A DNA stretch of 64,000 nt, from contig NZ_JAIVKK010000007.1 in assembly GCF_020524005.1 (NCBI RefSeq), positions 206,279-270,278 on the forward strand. The letters run 5' to 3'. A program made the position numbers and the translations under genes. Each line of letters begins with the position of its first letter. The stretch's first letter is position 1. A model generated the notes under the pieces. The model ran no database searches. It saw only the letters and a program-made list of their open reading frames with translations, and had not been told where the DNA came from. This document shows, one piece after another, positions 19,471 to 28,261 of the stretch. This stretch comes from Microbulbifer aggregans (GTDB taxonomy: Bacteria; Pseudomonadota; Gammaproteobacteria; Pseudomonadales; Cellvibrionaceae).

Positions 19471-20453
19471 TCAGGAAGAGCGGGCAACACCAGGATACGC
19501 TGCTCGTTTTTATTGACCCGGGCGCCGAGGCCCTGCTCCAACGCAAAAGCCAGCGCATCCGCATCACCGATATTAAACACACCGCTGATGCGCTCATCCG
19601 CCAGACCGTCGCCCACCAGCACTACTTTACGGGTGGTATAGCGGTTGTATTCGGCAATGGCATCTTCCAGGCGCTCATCGTCAAAATAGATTCGGCTGGT
19701 TTGCCACGCCGTGACTTTCTCAAGATTGATCGGTATCACACCGGTGTTCTCCCCCGGTTCCGACAGGCGGTAGCGCACCCCCTGCCCGGGGAGCATTCTG
19801 GCCAGCGGCCGCTGATGACCGGAACGATCTCGGGCTTTCACCTCAACAACACCCTGCGTAACCGCGACCTGTACATCGCCTTCCCGCAAAGCCACATTGA
19901 ATGCCGTTCCCAGCGCACGCACTTCGGAACCCTGCACATTGACCACAAACGGGCGCGCGGGATTCTTTGCCACCATGAAAAAAGCTTCGCCTTTCTCCAG
20001 TATTAACCCGCGTTCCCTGCGCGCGTATCGCACTCCCACACGGCTATTGGTATTCAACATCAGGGTAGAGCCGTCCTGCAGATGTACCACGCGCTGCTCA
20101 CCGATTGCGGTCTGATAGTAGTCGACCGAATAGTGCTGCTGTATCAGAACTGCCGATACGGCCACCAGAACCACCGCGGCAGCTCCACTTATCCAACGCC
20201 AGCGGGTGCGCCGACGCACAGCCTTGCGCACTTCCGGGAGCCCCTGATTAAGTTCCGGATCATCTTTCAGCATATCGCTCATCAGACACAGCTGCTGGCA
20301 CTGCGCGAACGCCAGGCGGTGCCGGGTGTCCTCCTGAAGCCACTGCTCCATAGCGTCCACATCCCCTGCGCTCATGGCCGAGCTCTGCTGCCGCGCAAAC
20401 CACTCGGCGGCCGCTGCCCTGATGGACTCATCTACAACTTCAGTTCGACTCAT
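19446..20453 (-). CDS. FecR-type anti-sigma factor / sigma regulator
   Basis: A 335-residue FecR family protein. An N-terminal cytoplasmic sigma-binding domain (about 1-85, with an AEWFARQQSS start and W/L-rich helices) is followed by one membrane segment (about 89-105, ISGAAAVVLVAVSAVLI) and a periplasmic FecR domain (VHLQDGSTLMLNTNSRV ... GEAFFMVA ... VRALGTAFNV). It receives the signal from an STN-containing TonB receptor and controls the partner ECF sigma. The start overlaps the sigma gene's TGA in an ATGA junction. The partner receptor is most likely the divergent gene at 21295. Confidence 0.9.
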   Translation of the reverse strand: MSRTEVVDESIRAAAAEWFARQQSSAMSAGDVDAMEQWLQEDTRHRLAFAQCQQLCLMSDMLKDDPELNQGLPEVRKAVRRRTRWRWISGAAAVVLVAVSAVLIQQHYSVDYYQTAIGEQRVVHLQDGSTLMLNTNSRVGVRYARRERGLILEKGEAFFMVAKNPARPFVVNVQGSEVRALGTAFNVALREGDVQVAVTQGVVEVKARDRSGHQRPLARMLPGQGVRYRLSEPGENTGVIPINLEKVTAWQTSRIYFDDERLEDAIAEYNRYTTRKVVLVGDGLADERISGVFNIGDADALAFALEQGLGARVNKNEQRILVLPALPDQEISVEK

Positions 20454-21043
20454 AACAACTCATTCAATTCGGATTGCAGGTGCTTCAGGGCGGTGCTCAT
20501 ATGGCGCTCGACACTGCGGGTGCTGATGGAAAGCGCCGCAGCAATTTCGGGATAGGTCATTTCTTCAAACCGGCTCAACAGGAAAATCTTGCGTGTCATC
20601 GGCTTGAGTTTCAGCAGCGCCTTTTTCAACTGTTGCAGACTCTGTTGCCATTCCGCATTACCCTGGGGAGATGGCTCCCGGCTCTCGTGCTCCCGCTCTT
20701 CAAAACTCTCGTGGAAGTCCGTTTTTCGTCGCATATGCCGGCGCAGGCTATCGCGCACCAGGTTTGTGGCAACTGTAAAGAGATAGGCCCGGGGATTTTC
20801 CCGCAAGGGCTGCAGATTTTTCAGACCAAGCAGTTTGACATAGGTCTCCTGCAGGATGACCTCTGCCTCCTGATAAGCGCCAGGTAACATCCGCGACACA
20901 TAGTGCCGCAGCACTCCTCGATACTCGAGAAACAGAGTTTCGATCGTGTCGCGATCTGATTGTTGCGCTGTTCCCTCACCTGACGACGGCACCAGGCGCA
21001 ACGCCGCTCTCGCTTTAAAACTCGCCAACGAGCCCCCCGGCAA
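20450..21043 (-). CDS. FecI-type ECF sigma factor
   Basis: A 197-residue ECF sigma-70 factor. Region 2 (LFLEYRGVLRHYVSRML ... YLFTVATNLVRDSLRR) and region 4 (LLKLKPMTRKIFLLSRFEEMTYPEIAAALSIS) are clear. It should direct RNA polymerase to the receptor gene and perhaps others when the receptor-FecR relay is active. The start is uncertain: no ATG occurs near the N terminus. TTG 21043 is the longest option, and TTG 21028, preceded by a G-rich run, is an alternative. It is coupled to fecR and divergent from the STN receptor across about 250 bases. Confidence 0.9.
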   Translation of the reverse strand: MPGGSLASFKARAALRLVPSSGEGTAQQSDRDTIETLFLEYRGVLRHYVSRMLPGAYQEAEVILQETYVKLLGLKNLQPLRENPRAYLFTVATNLVRDSLRRHMRRKTDFHESFEEREHESREPSPQGNAEWQQSLQQLKKALLKLKPMTRKIFLLSRFEEMTYPEIAAALSISTRSVERHMSTALKHLQSELNELL

Positions 21044-21294
21044 TCACTTCGCAATAATTCGACTTTGTTTTGTGAAAACGTTTACCCATGACGGCTATAA
21101 ACGACAACCGGGGCATATCCCCGACAATATCCCAGCAATCTTTTTGTCGAGCCTTTTATATCGCCCCTGTTCCATTTTTACAGAGCCACTCTTTGTACAT
21201 GGATGCCTTGCGGGATTTGTCTCGAATCGGGTATTTTGGATGACCTGCGGCGTCGACTCAATTCCGGAGCGGCCGCTGTTTCCAGAAGATAATA

Positions 21295-24237
21295 ATGACT
21301 GAATCGCCCGTGTCGGCCCGCCAGAGGCCTATCAGGCCTGTAGCGGTAGTGCTGCAGGCAATTTGCTTGCTGTTGCCCGCCCACCCGCTGTCGGCGGCGG
21401 TTGCGGTTTCCAGTACGCAGGCCGCACCCGGCGTCGAGCTAACCACCGAAGCCATTCCCTTCGATATTCCTTCCCAGAAACTTGACCGCGCGCTGACCCA
21501 GTTCGCAGAGCAGGCCGGCCTGCAAGTGTTTTTCCGCAGCGACCAGCTCCCGAAACAGAACACCAGTACCATCAAAGGTAATTTTTCCCGCAGTTCGGTT
21601 CTTGAACAATTACTCGCGGATACCGGTTTGTCCTACCGGATTGGCGAAAGCAAAACCCTGGTTATCGGACCACTGCAACCGCGAACACAAGCTGCAGACA
21701 GTGCGCCACAAATGGAGCAAGCACTGACGTCCTATAGACGTCCCCTGGAAGAAACTTATGTGACCGGGGTACGGTCCAGCCTGCGCCAGAGCCTCCGCAT
21801 CAAGCGCTCCAGCAGTAACCTGATGGAAGTCACCACCTCCGAGGATATAGGCAAATTTCCCGATCACAACGTGGCCGACGCGCTGCAGCGTATTGCCGGC
21901 GTTTCGGTCGACCGCGTCTGGGGTGAGGGGCGGGACGTTAATATCCGGGGTACTGACAAAGACATCAACCGCACCCTGCTGAATGGCCAGCACGTCGCTT
22001 CTGCTTACTGGTGGGCCAACGACAACTTGAGCCGCGGTTTCAATTACGCCACCCTCGCTTCGCAGCTGGTGCAATCCCTTGAGGTCCACAAAACGCCTCG
22101 CGCCGACCTGGATGAAGGCAGTATCGGCGGCACGGTCATCGTACGCACGCGCAAGCCACTGGAAATGGAAGAACGGGAACTTCACCTGACCGCAGGACAA
22201 CAGTACAGCGCGCTCGCGGATCGCTGGGCACCGCAAGCCTCAGGCCTCGGGAGCTGGAAAAACACGCACAATACATTGGGTGTTCTCGCATCAGTAAACT
22301 GGCAAAACCGGGATAGCCGCCGCGACGGCCTCGAAACCTTTGCCGACAACAACCTCTACGCGGTCACCGATGCCAACGGCGTTACCACCGACGACGTCTA
22401 CGCGGTGTGGGGCGGAGGCTCGGCGCTCCTCCTCCAACAGCGCAACCACGCCACCGGTAATCTCACCCTGCAGTGGGCGCCCAACGATCATTGGGAAACG
22501 ACACTCAACCTGCTGCGCTCACAAATGGATATTGATAATGCCAACCACAATTACCTGTTTGTTCCAGGCGGCTACAAGCTGAGCGAGTCACCTCCGGCCA
22601 CGGTCACCAACCCGGTGTTTCTTGAAAGTGATGACGGCCGGCAAATACTCGCGGGCGGTATTCTCGGCAATGCGGACAGCCCCGGTGCCCTTCTCGACAG
22701 CATTCAGCGCAAAGCCTATATCGACACCGTGGTGAACGATGTTGAAGTAACGTATCGCGGTGAAGAGTGGGATCACCACCTGCAATTCGGGCAAACCAGC
22801 GCCCGCGGCGGTACCGAGCACGACCGCCTGTATCGCTTCAGCGGCGATACCCGGGTGGCTTTTCGCCTGGATCGCAACGCCGTGGAAACTGAGTATCTGG
22901 ATCTGGCACCCGAAGACGCCAGTGCGCTGGACCGCTTTTCCCCCCTGTCGCGAGACTGGATCCGGACCATGGAAAGCCGGGAGCACTACACGCAGTGGGA
23001 TCTCGGGCGAAACTTCAGCGGGGACTGGCTGCAGCGGGCGCAATTCGGTATCAAACTGCGCGACCACCAGGTGGAGAATCATCTAACCAAAGGCGAAATC
23101 AATACCAGCGCCGCTGCCTGGCAACGCCTGGAGACTGTAGGACTCGATCAAGTCAGCACTCACCTGAGCCCACAACTCAGCCACCACAATGCCAATGCAC
23201 ACACGCTCACCCGTTACGCACTCACCGATCCGGCGCTGCTGCACTCGGTTATTGAGCCGCTGTACGAGGCGGGCGCCATGGAATACCGCTACGACCAGAG
23301 TGCGTTTTTCCGAATTCAGGAACAGAGCCTGGCGGCCTACACCACCCTGGATTTCGAACGCGGCGAGTGGTCCGGCAATGCAGGGCTGCGCTTTGCAGGC
23401 ACGGCACAAACCGCCAGTGCCTACGACCACGGACAGCTGCGCCATGTAGACAATATCTACCGGGATCTATTGCCAAGTATCAACCTGACTTACCACTGGG
23501 ACGACTACCTCCTGGCCCGCGCCAGCATTGCGCAGGTCATGGCACGCCCGAATTTCAAAGACCTGACCCCGAATATCATTATCGAACCCACCAGCGGTTA
23601 CGGTACCGCTGGCAACCCCAAGCTTGATCCCTATCGCGCGGACCAGCTGGATTTGAGTCTGGAATGGTACTTCGCTGACGCGGCGCTCCTGTCGACGACG
23701 CTCTTTTACAAAGACATCGCCACCTTTGTTTATCCCCATGTCAGTGCGGAGACTATCGATGGCGAGCATCACTACATCACCCGACCGCAAAATGGCCCTG
23801 GCGCCAGGATCCGTGGGTTTGAACTGCAATGGCAACAGGAGCTGGGCTTTGGGTTCGGGGCGTTGAGCAATTACACCTACACCGACGCCAGTGTACCCTC
23901 GGCCGACGGCACCCGGACCCTGGAACTACCCGGCAACTCCCGCAGCCAGTTCAATGCTTCGCTGTATTTCGAAAACACGAAATTTAGCGGTCGGCTGAGC
24001 TACAACTACCGCTCGCGATCATTTGGCGAAATCATCGCCGGATCCCAGAGCGAGACCGCCGCCTATCAGCAGTGGGACGCAACGGCCCAGTGGCACTGGT
24101 CACCGAATCTGGTTTTGTCCGCAGAAGCGATCAATATCACCGGAGAGGTAACACGGATCCACAGTGCCAGCGGTATCCCCCAGGGGTTTTACGAGAATGG
24201 GCGCCGCTTTACTGCCGGGGTGAAAGTAGCGTTTTAA
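21295..24237 (+). CDS. TonB-dependent receptor with STN signalling domain (FecA-like transducer)
   Basis: A 980-residue outer-membrane transducer. After the signal peptide comes an STN domain (about 45-125, IPFDIPSQKLDRALTQFAEQ ... LLADTGLSYRI) that contacts FecR in the periplasm. A plug starts around residue 157 (EETYVTGVRSSLRQSLRIK) and the barrel ends in Phe (AGVKVAF). The divergent FecI/FecR pair completes a cell-surface signalling system. The ligand is unknown; the iron-citrate name refers only to architecture. High similarity to the receptor at 16329-18926 indicates a local duplication in which one copy has, or lost, the signalling domain. Confidence 0.9.
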   Translation: MTESPVSARQRPIRPVAVVLQAICLLLPAHPLSAAVAVSSTQAAPGVELTTEAIPFDIPSQKLDRALTQFAEQAGLQVFFRSDQLPKQNTSTIKGNFSRSSVLEQLLADTGLSYRIGESKTLVIGPLQPRTQAADSAPQMEQALTSYRRPLEETYVTGVRSSLRQSLRIKRSSSNLMEVTTSEDIGKFPDHNVADALQRIAGVSVDRVWGEGRDVNIRGTDKDINRTLLNGQHVASAYWWANDNLSRGFNYATLASQLVQSLEVHKTPRADLDEGSIGGTVIVRTRKPLEMEERELHLTAGQQYSALADRWAPQASGLGSWKNTHNTLGVLASVNWQNRDSRRDGLETFADNNLYAVTDANGVTTDDVYAVWGGGSALLLQQRNHATGNLTLQWAPNDHWETTLNLLRSQMDIDNANHNYLFVPGGYKLSESPPATVTNPVFLESDDGRQILAGGILGNADSPGALLDSIQRKAYIDTVVNDVEVTYRGEEWDHHLQFGQTSARGGTEHDRLYRFSGDTRVAFRLDRNAVETEYLDLAPEDASALDRFSPLSRDWIRTMESREHYTQWDLGRNFSGDWLQRAQFGIKLRDHQVENHLTKGEINTSAAAWQRLETVGLDQVSTHLSPQLSHHNANAHTLTRYALTDPALLHSVIEPLYEAGAMEYRYDQSAFFRIQEQSLAAYTTLDFERGEWSGNAGLRFAGTAQTASAYDHGQLRHVDNIYRDLLPSINLTYHWDDYLLARASIAQVMARPNFKDLTPNIIIEPTSGYGTAGNPKLDPYRADQLDLSLEWYFADAALLSTTLFYKDIATFVYPHVSAETIDGEHHYITRPQNGPGARIRGFELQWQQELGFGFGALSNYTYTDASVPSADGTRTLELPGNSRSQFNASLYFENTKFSGRLSYNYRSRSFGEIIAGSQSETAAYQQWDATAQWHWSPNLVLSAEAINITGEVTRIHSASGIPQGFYENGRRFTAGVKVAF

Positions 24238-24326
24238 TCGAGATGAGAAGCGTCGCGAACACGACGTAGCGTTGCAGGAATTCAGGAGAGAAGCGCGCGC
24301 AACCATGGCGCGCACAAATACGAAAC

Positions 24327-24881
24327 TCAATCCGGCAACTTGAAAGTTGCAACACTATCGAGTTTCCAGTCGGGCACGGAGACCGGGGCCGGCGCCTGCT
24401 GCTGGCGCTCACTGGCGTCAACCAGATTGCCCTCTGCCGGTTTCAAACTGAGATGGCTGACAGGAACCTGCACCGGATCCACTTTTGCCCGCTCGTGTTC
24501 TTTCACCAGGTTTCCATCCATGGGAGCCAGGGACAGCCCTCCGCTACCTGCACGGCTTTGCTCCTCCGCCGTGACCGGTGGCTCGGCTGTTTCTGTGGCT
24601 GCAGCTTCTGTGGCAGGTGCTGAGGCCGGCGCAGGTTGCTCAGCCACGCCTTCCACGCGTACAGCCGACTGTGCACCGAGTTTGCTCAATGTCGCTTGCA
24701 GCTGCTCCGCCTGGCTCTGGCTAAGGCCTTTTTTCAGGGCCAGTGGGCGCCCACTGAAGAGCTTCTCTACCATTTCCGGCCCCACTTTGAACAAGCGAGC
24801 GAAATTGGCCTTAACATCAACCACCGTATAACCGGGCTGAAGGTCGCCACGAAATATCACGCTGTATTTGGCTTCAGACAT
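24327..24881 (-). CDS. Conserved hypothetical protein with C-terminal repeat
   Basis: A 184-residue protein that I do not recognise as a named family. The N-terminal 75 residues (KYSVIFRGDLQPGYTVVDV ... LFSGRPLALKKGLSQSQAEQ) resemble a small domain I recall from several gammaproteobacterial hypothetical and RDD-type membrane proteins. A Pro/Ala/Glu-rich linker (about 78-110) leads to two copies of a unit of about 28 residues, LSLAPMDGNLVKEHER and LSLKPAEGNLVDASER. No signal peptide or membrane segment is seen, so it is probably cytoplasmic. Confidence 0.6.
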   Translation of the reverse strand: MSEAKYSVIFRGDLQPGYTVVDVKANFARLFKVGPEMVEKLFSGRPLALKKGLSQSQAEQLQATLSKLGAQSAVRVEGVAEQPAPASAPATEAAATETAEPPVTAEEQSRAGSGGLSLAPMDGNLVKEHERAKVDPVQVPVSHLSLKPAEGNLVDASERQQQAPAPVSVPDWKLDSVATFKLPD

Positions 24882-24992
24882 ACTGGTACCTCGATCGTGT
24901 TGCCGCTTTCCGGCTCGTTATTTTTTGCCGCTTTCTATTCAGGGTCTTCTGGATTTCTTTGCGCAGCGGTTTACGTTGCCGCGCACATAGAT

Positions 24993-25778
24993 TCAGTCAT
25001 CTGAATCCAGGGTCTGGTCCATGGTATAGGCTGGCGCAGCTTTTGACTGCCCCCCCACCATTCTCGCCGGTACCCCGGCCACCGTGGCGTGGGCCGGAAC
25101 GTCGCGCAGTACCAGACTGCCGGCCGCGATCTTCACCCCGTCACCAACATTGACCGGCCCCAAGACTTTTGCCCCGGCACCAATCATCACCCCCTGTCCG
25201 ATTTTCGGATGGCGATCACCGCCACCACTGCCGCTGCCACCCAGGGTAACCGAGTGCAGTATGGAGACGTCGTCGCCAACCACGCAGGTCTCCCCTACCA
25301 CCAACCCAGTAGCATGGTCGATCATAATGCCACTGCCGAATTTTGCCGCGGGGTGTATATCCACCGCAAATTGCTCAGACACACGGCTCTGGAAGTACAG
25401 AGCCAGCGTGTGCCGGCCTTTGCCCCAGAGCCAGTGGGCAATACGCTGGGATTGCAGGGCGTGAAAGCCTTTGAAATACAGAAATGGCGTGATGTATTGG
25501 TCGCAGGCGGGATCGCGGTCATACCATGCGCAGATGTCCGCCTGCATGGCCAGGGAAATCCCCGGATCGTCTTCCATTGCCCCGGCGATGACTTCCTGCA
25601 GCGCGGTTGCAGTCAACGCCGCGTGATCGAGAACTGACGCCAGTTGGTAGGCCAGTGCGCGATCGAGCGACTTGTGGCGCAATACGGTATTGTGAAAATA
25701 ACTGGCCAGCACCGGCTCACCGGCGGCCGCCGCCGACGCCTCGGAGCGCATGGTCGACCAGATATCCCGCTTGTTCAA
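24993..25778 (-). CDS. cysE: Serine O-acetyltransferase
   Basis: CysE transfers acetyl from acetyl-CoA to L-serine, giving O-acetylserine for cysteine synthesis. The alpha-helical N-terminal domain (SEASAAAAGEPVLASYFHNT) and the left-handed beta-helix hexapeptide domain (VDIHPAAKFGSGIMIDHATG, then GGSGSGGGDRHPKIG) closely follow the E. coli enzyme. The start is not certain. ORF readings begin as far up as 26024, but that overlaps the peptidase gene. By comparison with E. coli CysE (IWNNIKAEA near residue 10), TTG 25778 giving 261 residues fits best; ATG 25751 would trim conserved residues. The tail (MDQTLDSDD) is acidic. Confidence 0.9.
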   Translation of the reverse strand: MNKRDIWSTMRSEASAAAAGEPVLASYFHNTVLRHKSLDRALAYQLASVLDHAALTATALQEVIAGAMEDDPGISLAMQADICAWYDRDPACDQYITPFLYFKGFHALQSQRIAHWLWGKGRHTLALYFQSRVSEQFAVDIHPAAKFGSGIMIDHATGLVVGETCVVGDDVSILHSVTLGGSGSGGGDRHPKIGQGVMIGAGAKVLGPVNVGDGVKIAAGSLVLRDVPAHATVAGVPARMVGGQSKAAPAYTMDQTLDSDD

Positions 25779-25822
25779 TGCTCTGACGTTGATGACTCTG
25801 CTTCCCTGTAACCGGCTGTCAC

Positions 25823-26551
25823 TTAAAGCCGCTGAATATTCGATGGGTAGGCACTTTCCGGTACGGTAACAAACCGGGAAAAGATTGCGTCCATATTGCC
25901 GCATACGGCGTCTGCCAACACCAGCCCCCCACCTTGCTGGCAGGTCTGCAACTGGGCGAGCAGGCGTTCCGGTGTAAGTAGTTCCTGGAACTCCCGCGCC
26001 CGCGGCGCATAACTCAAATGCCAACGCTCCGGCGCAACACCGCCACGATCCTCCGCGTAAGGGCGAAACAGACCGTAACTCTCACCCGCAGCAATCCGCT
26101 CGTCGAGCCAGCAGTGGAAACCGCCGAAAACGCCCTCGTCAGCCACCTCTTCAGGCGTCAGTTGCACCCGGTAATCCTCGGGGACCGCCGCGGCGTCAAT
26201 CACGTCAAAGTCGGTTCCCCAGTGATGGCGGGAGCCGCCGGGCAAAGCCGACCAGCGCAATATAGCGAAAGCGACTTCTTCTGGCGACATACGCGCCACA
26301 TCGAGGGGGTTGCCCTCACTGTCGAACAGCGGCCTTTCCCCCCTGGCCTTGCCATTCCAGATCACCTGCTGACGTTCAAAACTGCGAAACCCCGAAACAA
26401 CTTTCGGGGCGAAGCCCACTGCCTGGGCGTCGCGGCACAGCTGGCTAAACGCCGCCAGCGCTTCCGGGTGCATCAACTGCCCCGACACAGGCTCCAGGAT
26501 CACATGGGCATCGCTGAGCCCGAACAGCATGTTGTGAATAAGCGGGTGCAT
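25823..26551 (-). CDS. M15 family D-alanyl-D-alanine carboxypeptidase (VanY-like)
   Basis: A 242-residue zinc peptidase of the M15B type. The SGFRSFERQQVIW segment, the HxxxxxxD zinc motif (RHHWGTDFDV) and the second zinc-binding ERWHLSY are all present. These enzymes trim the terminal D-Ala of peptidoglycan stem peptides. No signal peptide is evident from ATG 26551 (MHPLIHNML), so either it acts on cytoplasmic precursors or the start is elsewhere; ATG 26629 gives a longer N terminus without a convincing signal. It precedes cysE by a short gap on the same strand. Confidence 0.82.
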   Translation of the reverse strand: MHPLIHNMLFGLSDAHVILEPVSGQLMHPEALAAFSQLCRDAQAVGFAPKVVSGFRSFERQQVIWNGKARGERPLFDSEGNPLDVARMSPEEVAFAILRWSALPGGSRHHWGTDFDVIDAAAVPEDYRVQLTPEEVADEGVFGGFHCWLDERIAAGESYGLFRPYAEDRGGVAPERWHLSYAPRAREFQELLTPERLLAQLQTCQQGGGLVLADAVCGNMDAIFSRFVTVPESAYPSNIQRL

Positions 26552-26744
26552 CACACTTGGCCTCGCAAACTGCAATGCCGGCATACCGGGCACACTAACC
26601 CGAAATCCGGCAAATAGAGAAAAATGCAACTAGGCTATTGCAGCAGATGTGACAATTTAGCACCTTGGTTCCGACTATTAATAGTCACAAATCCTACAAA
26701 CACCGACACATCGCACAAGACAGATAACCCAATATTGCTCGCGG

Positions 26745-26773
26745 TTTGGGCATTTAGGAAATTGTGCTATGTT
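26745..26773 (+). promoter_or_regulatory. Putative extended -10 promoter for the TfoX-C gene
   Basis: TTTGGG (26745-26750) and TATGTT (26768-26773), 17 bases apart, with a TG one base before the -10. It lies about 130 bases upstream of the TfoX-C start. This is motif evidence only. Confidence 0.35.
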
Positions 26774-26902
26774 GCACGACTGTTTCGTTCAGCATGGACC
26801 CGCTGAGAGAGAAACCAGCCACGAGTCAGCATTGTAATTGAGGCCGCGCAACGCAGTTGGATTTAGACCGCCAGCGTCTCAACAGTTCAGGGAATGAATG
26901 TT

Positions 26903-27187
26903 ATGCACCCGAGTCAGTCAGAGTTGTTGCAACTGAAGAATCTGGGGCTCGCCTCCGTCAATATTCTCCATTCCATCGGCATCCGCACGCTCGACGACCT
27001 CCGTCGCGTAGGCCCGGTGGAAGCCTTCATCAATATCCGCAGCCGCGGTATCAACGCCTCCCGTGTACTGCTCTACGCCCTTCAGGGCGCACTGCTCGAT
27101 GTTCACTGGAACGACCTCGATCCAGACCTGAAAGCCCGCCTTGTGAAAGAAGCCGAACGCCTGCTGGCCCGTAAAGACAGCGCCTGA
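26903..27187 (+). CDS. TfoX C-terminal domain protein
   Basis: A 94-residue protein made of the TfoX_C domain alone (LKNLGLASVNILHSIGIRTLDDLRRVG, then LLYALQGALLDVHWNDLD). This helix-hairpin-helix-like domain forms the C-terminal half of the competence regulator TfoX/Sxy. Stand-alone copies are common and poorly characterised. ATG 26903 has AGGGA 9 bases upstream; ATG 26894 is too close to that site. A competence role cannot be assumed because the N-terminal TfoX domain is absent. Confidence 0.8.
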   Translation: MHPSQSELLQLKNLGLASVNILHSIGIRTLDDLRRVGPVEAFINIRSRGINASRVLLYALQGALLDVHWNDLDPDLKARLVKEAERLLARKDSA

Positions 27188-27235
27188 CACAGGCAAAATT
27201 GGCAACTGGCCGGTCAAATTTCCCGCTGTGCACCT

Positions 27236-27264
27236 CTTGCAAAGCGCGCGGTCCGACCTTATTT
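27236..27264 (+). promoter_or_regulatory. Possible sigma-32-like promoter of htpX
   Basis: CTTGCAAA (27236-27243), 13 bases, then CCTTATTT (27257-27264), about 35 bases before the htpX ATG. It resembles the heat-shock consensus CTTGAA / CCCCAT but is imperfect. htpX is a known envelope/heat stress gene in E. coli. Confidence 0.35.
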
Positions 27265-27300
27265 AAAGTTCACTGAGAAACCACCTTCAGGAGAAGGCTG

Positions 27301-28188
27301 ATGTTGCGTATTGGGCTTTTCTTGCTGACCAACCTGGCCGTGATGCTACTGGTCGGTATCATTTTCAATTTACTGGGGATTCAGGGAATTCTCGACGCCA
27401 ATGGTGTCGGACTGAACCTTCCCGGACTCCTCACCATGTGCGCCATATTCGGTATCGGTGGCGCACTCATTTCGCTGCTGATGTCCAAGACCATCGCACG
27501 CATGTCCACGCGAACCCAGGTCATCCAGCAGCCGCAGACCGCCGATGAACGCTGGCTGGTAGAAACCGTGCGCGACCTTTCCAAAAAAGCCGGAATCGGA
27601 ATGCCCGACGTGGGTATTTTCCCCATGCCGCAAGCCAACGCCTTTGCTACCGGCTGGAATCGCAATAGCGCGCTGGTGGCGGTAAGCGAAGGGCTACTGC
27701 AGCGTTTCAACCGCGATGAAGCCCGCGCAGTGATTGGCCACGAAATCGGTCACGTCGCCAATGGCGACATGGTCACCCTGGCCCTGATCCAGGGTGTGGT
27801 GAACACCTTTGTCATGTTCTTTGCCCGTATTGTCGGCTTCTTCGTAGATCGGGTACTCCTGCGCAATGAACAGGGCCTTGGCATTGGCTACTACATCACC
27901 TCCATTATCATGGACATGGTGTTTGGTGTGTTCGCGATGATGATCGTGGCCTGGTTCAGCCGCCGCCGCGAATATCGTGCAGATGCCGCCGGCGCACATC
28001 TCGCGAGCCGTGAAGGCATGATCGCGGCACTGGCCCGCATCAAGGCAGAATCCGAAGCCGGGCGCGAAGAACCGCTGCCATCAAACATGAAAGCCTTCGG
28101 CATTTACGGCAATAGCATGGCCGCAATGCTGGCCAGCCACCCGCCCCTCGAAGACCGTATTCTGGCGCTTAAGAGCTCAATACACTGA
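27301..28188 (+). CDS. htpX: Membrane zinc metalloprotease HtpX
   Basis: A 295-residue M48 family protease that degrades damaged inner-membrane proteins alongside FtsH. Two N-terminal membrane helices (about 4-26 and 41-61) precede the catalytic zinc motif HEIGH (H147, E148, H151), with the third ligand E224 in RRREYRADAAG. Two more hydrophobic segments (about 158-183 and 197-218) lie between them, as in E. coli HtpX. GGAG stands 7 bases before ATG 27301. It is probably transcribed alone or with the protease gene that follows. Confidence 0.97.
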   Translation: MLRIGLFLLTNLAVMLLVGIIFNLLGIQGILDANGVGLNLPGLLTMCAIFGIGGALISLLMSKTIARMSTRTQVIQQPQTADERWLVETVRDLSKKAGIGMPDVGIFPMPQANAFATGWNRNSALVAVSEGLLQRFNRDEARAVIGHEIGHVANGDMVTLALIQGVVNTFVMFFARIVGFFVDRVLLRNEQGLGIGYYITSIIMDMVFGVFAMMIVAWFSRRREYRADAAGAHLASREGMIAALARIKAESEAGREEPLPSNMKAFGIYGNSMAAMLASHPPLEDRILALKSSIH

Positions 28189-28211
28189 TTCAGCGCCGCC
28201 TTGTTCAACCC

Positions 28212-28237
28212 GGCCACCCGGCTGCAGCCGGGTGGCC
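28212..28237. repeat. Perfect 11-bp inverted repeat (hairpin) between htpX and protease gene
   Basis: GGCCACCCGGC, loop TGCA, GCCGGGTGGCC. The stem is very GC-rich but has no T run, so it could be an attenuator-like or mRNA-stabilising hairpin and not a classic terminator. A possible GTG start (28232) of the next gene would lie inside the stem. Confidence 0.7.
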
Positions 28238-28261
28238 CATAACAAAGCCACGACTGCAGAC

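Noticed and set aside
26624..26806. 60-codon plus-strand ORF upstream of the TfoX-C gene
   Set aside because: No ribosome-binding site or domain; the region looks like a promoter-containing intergenic stretch.
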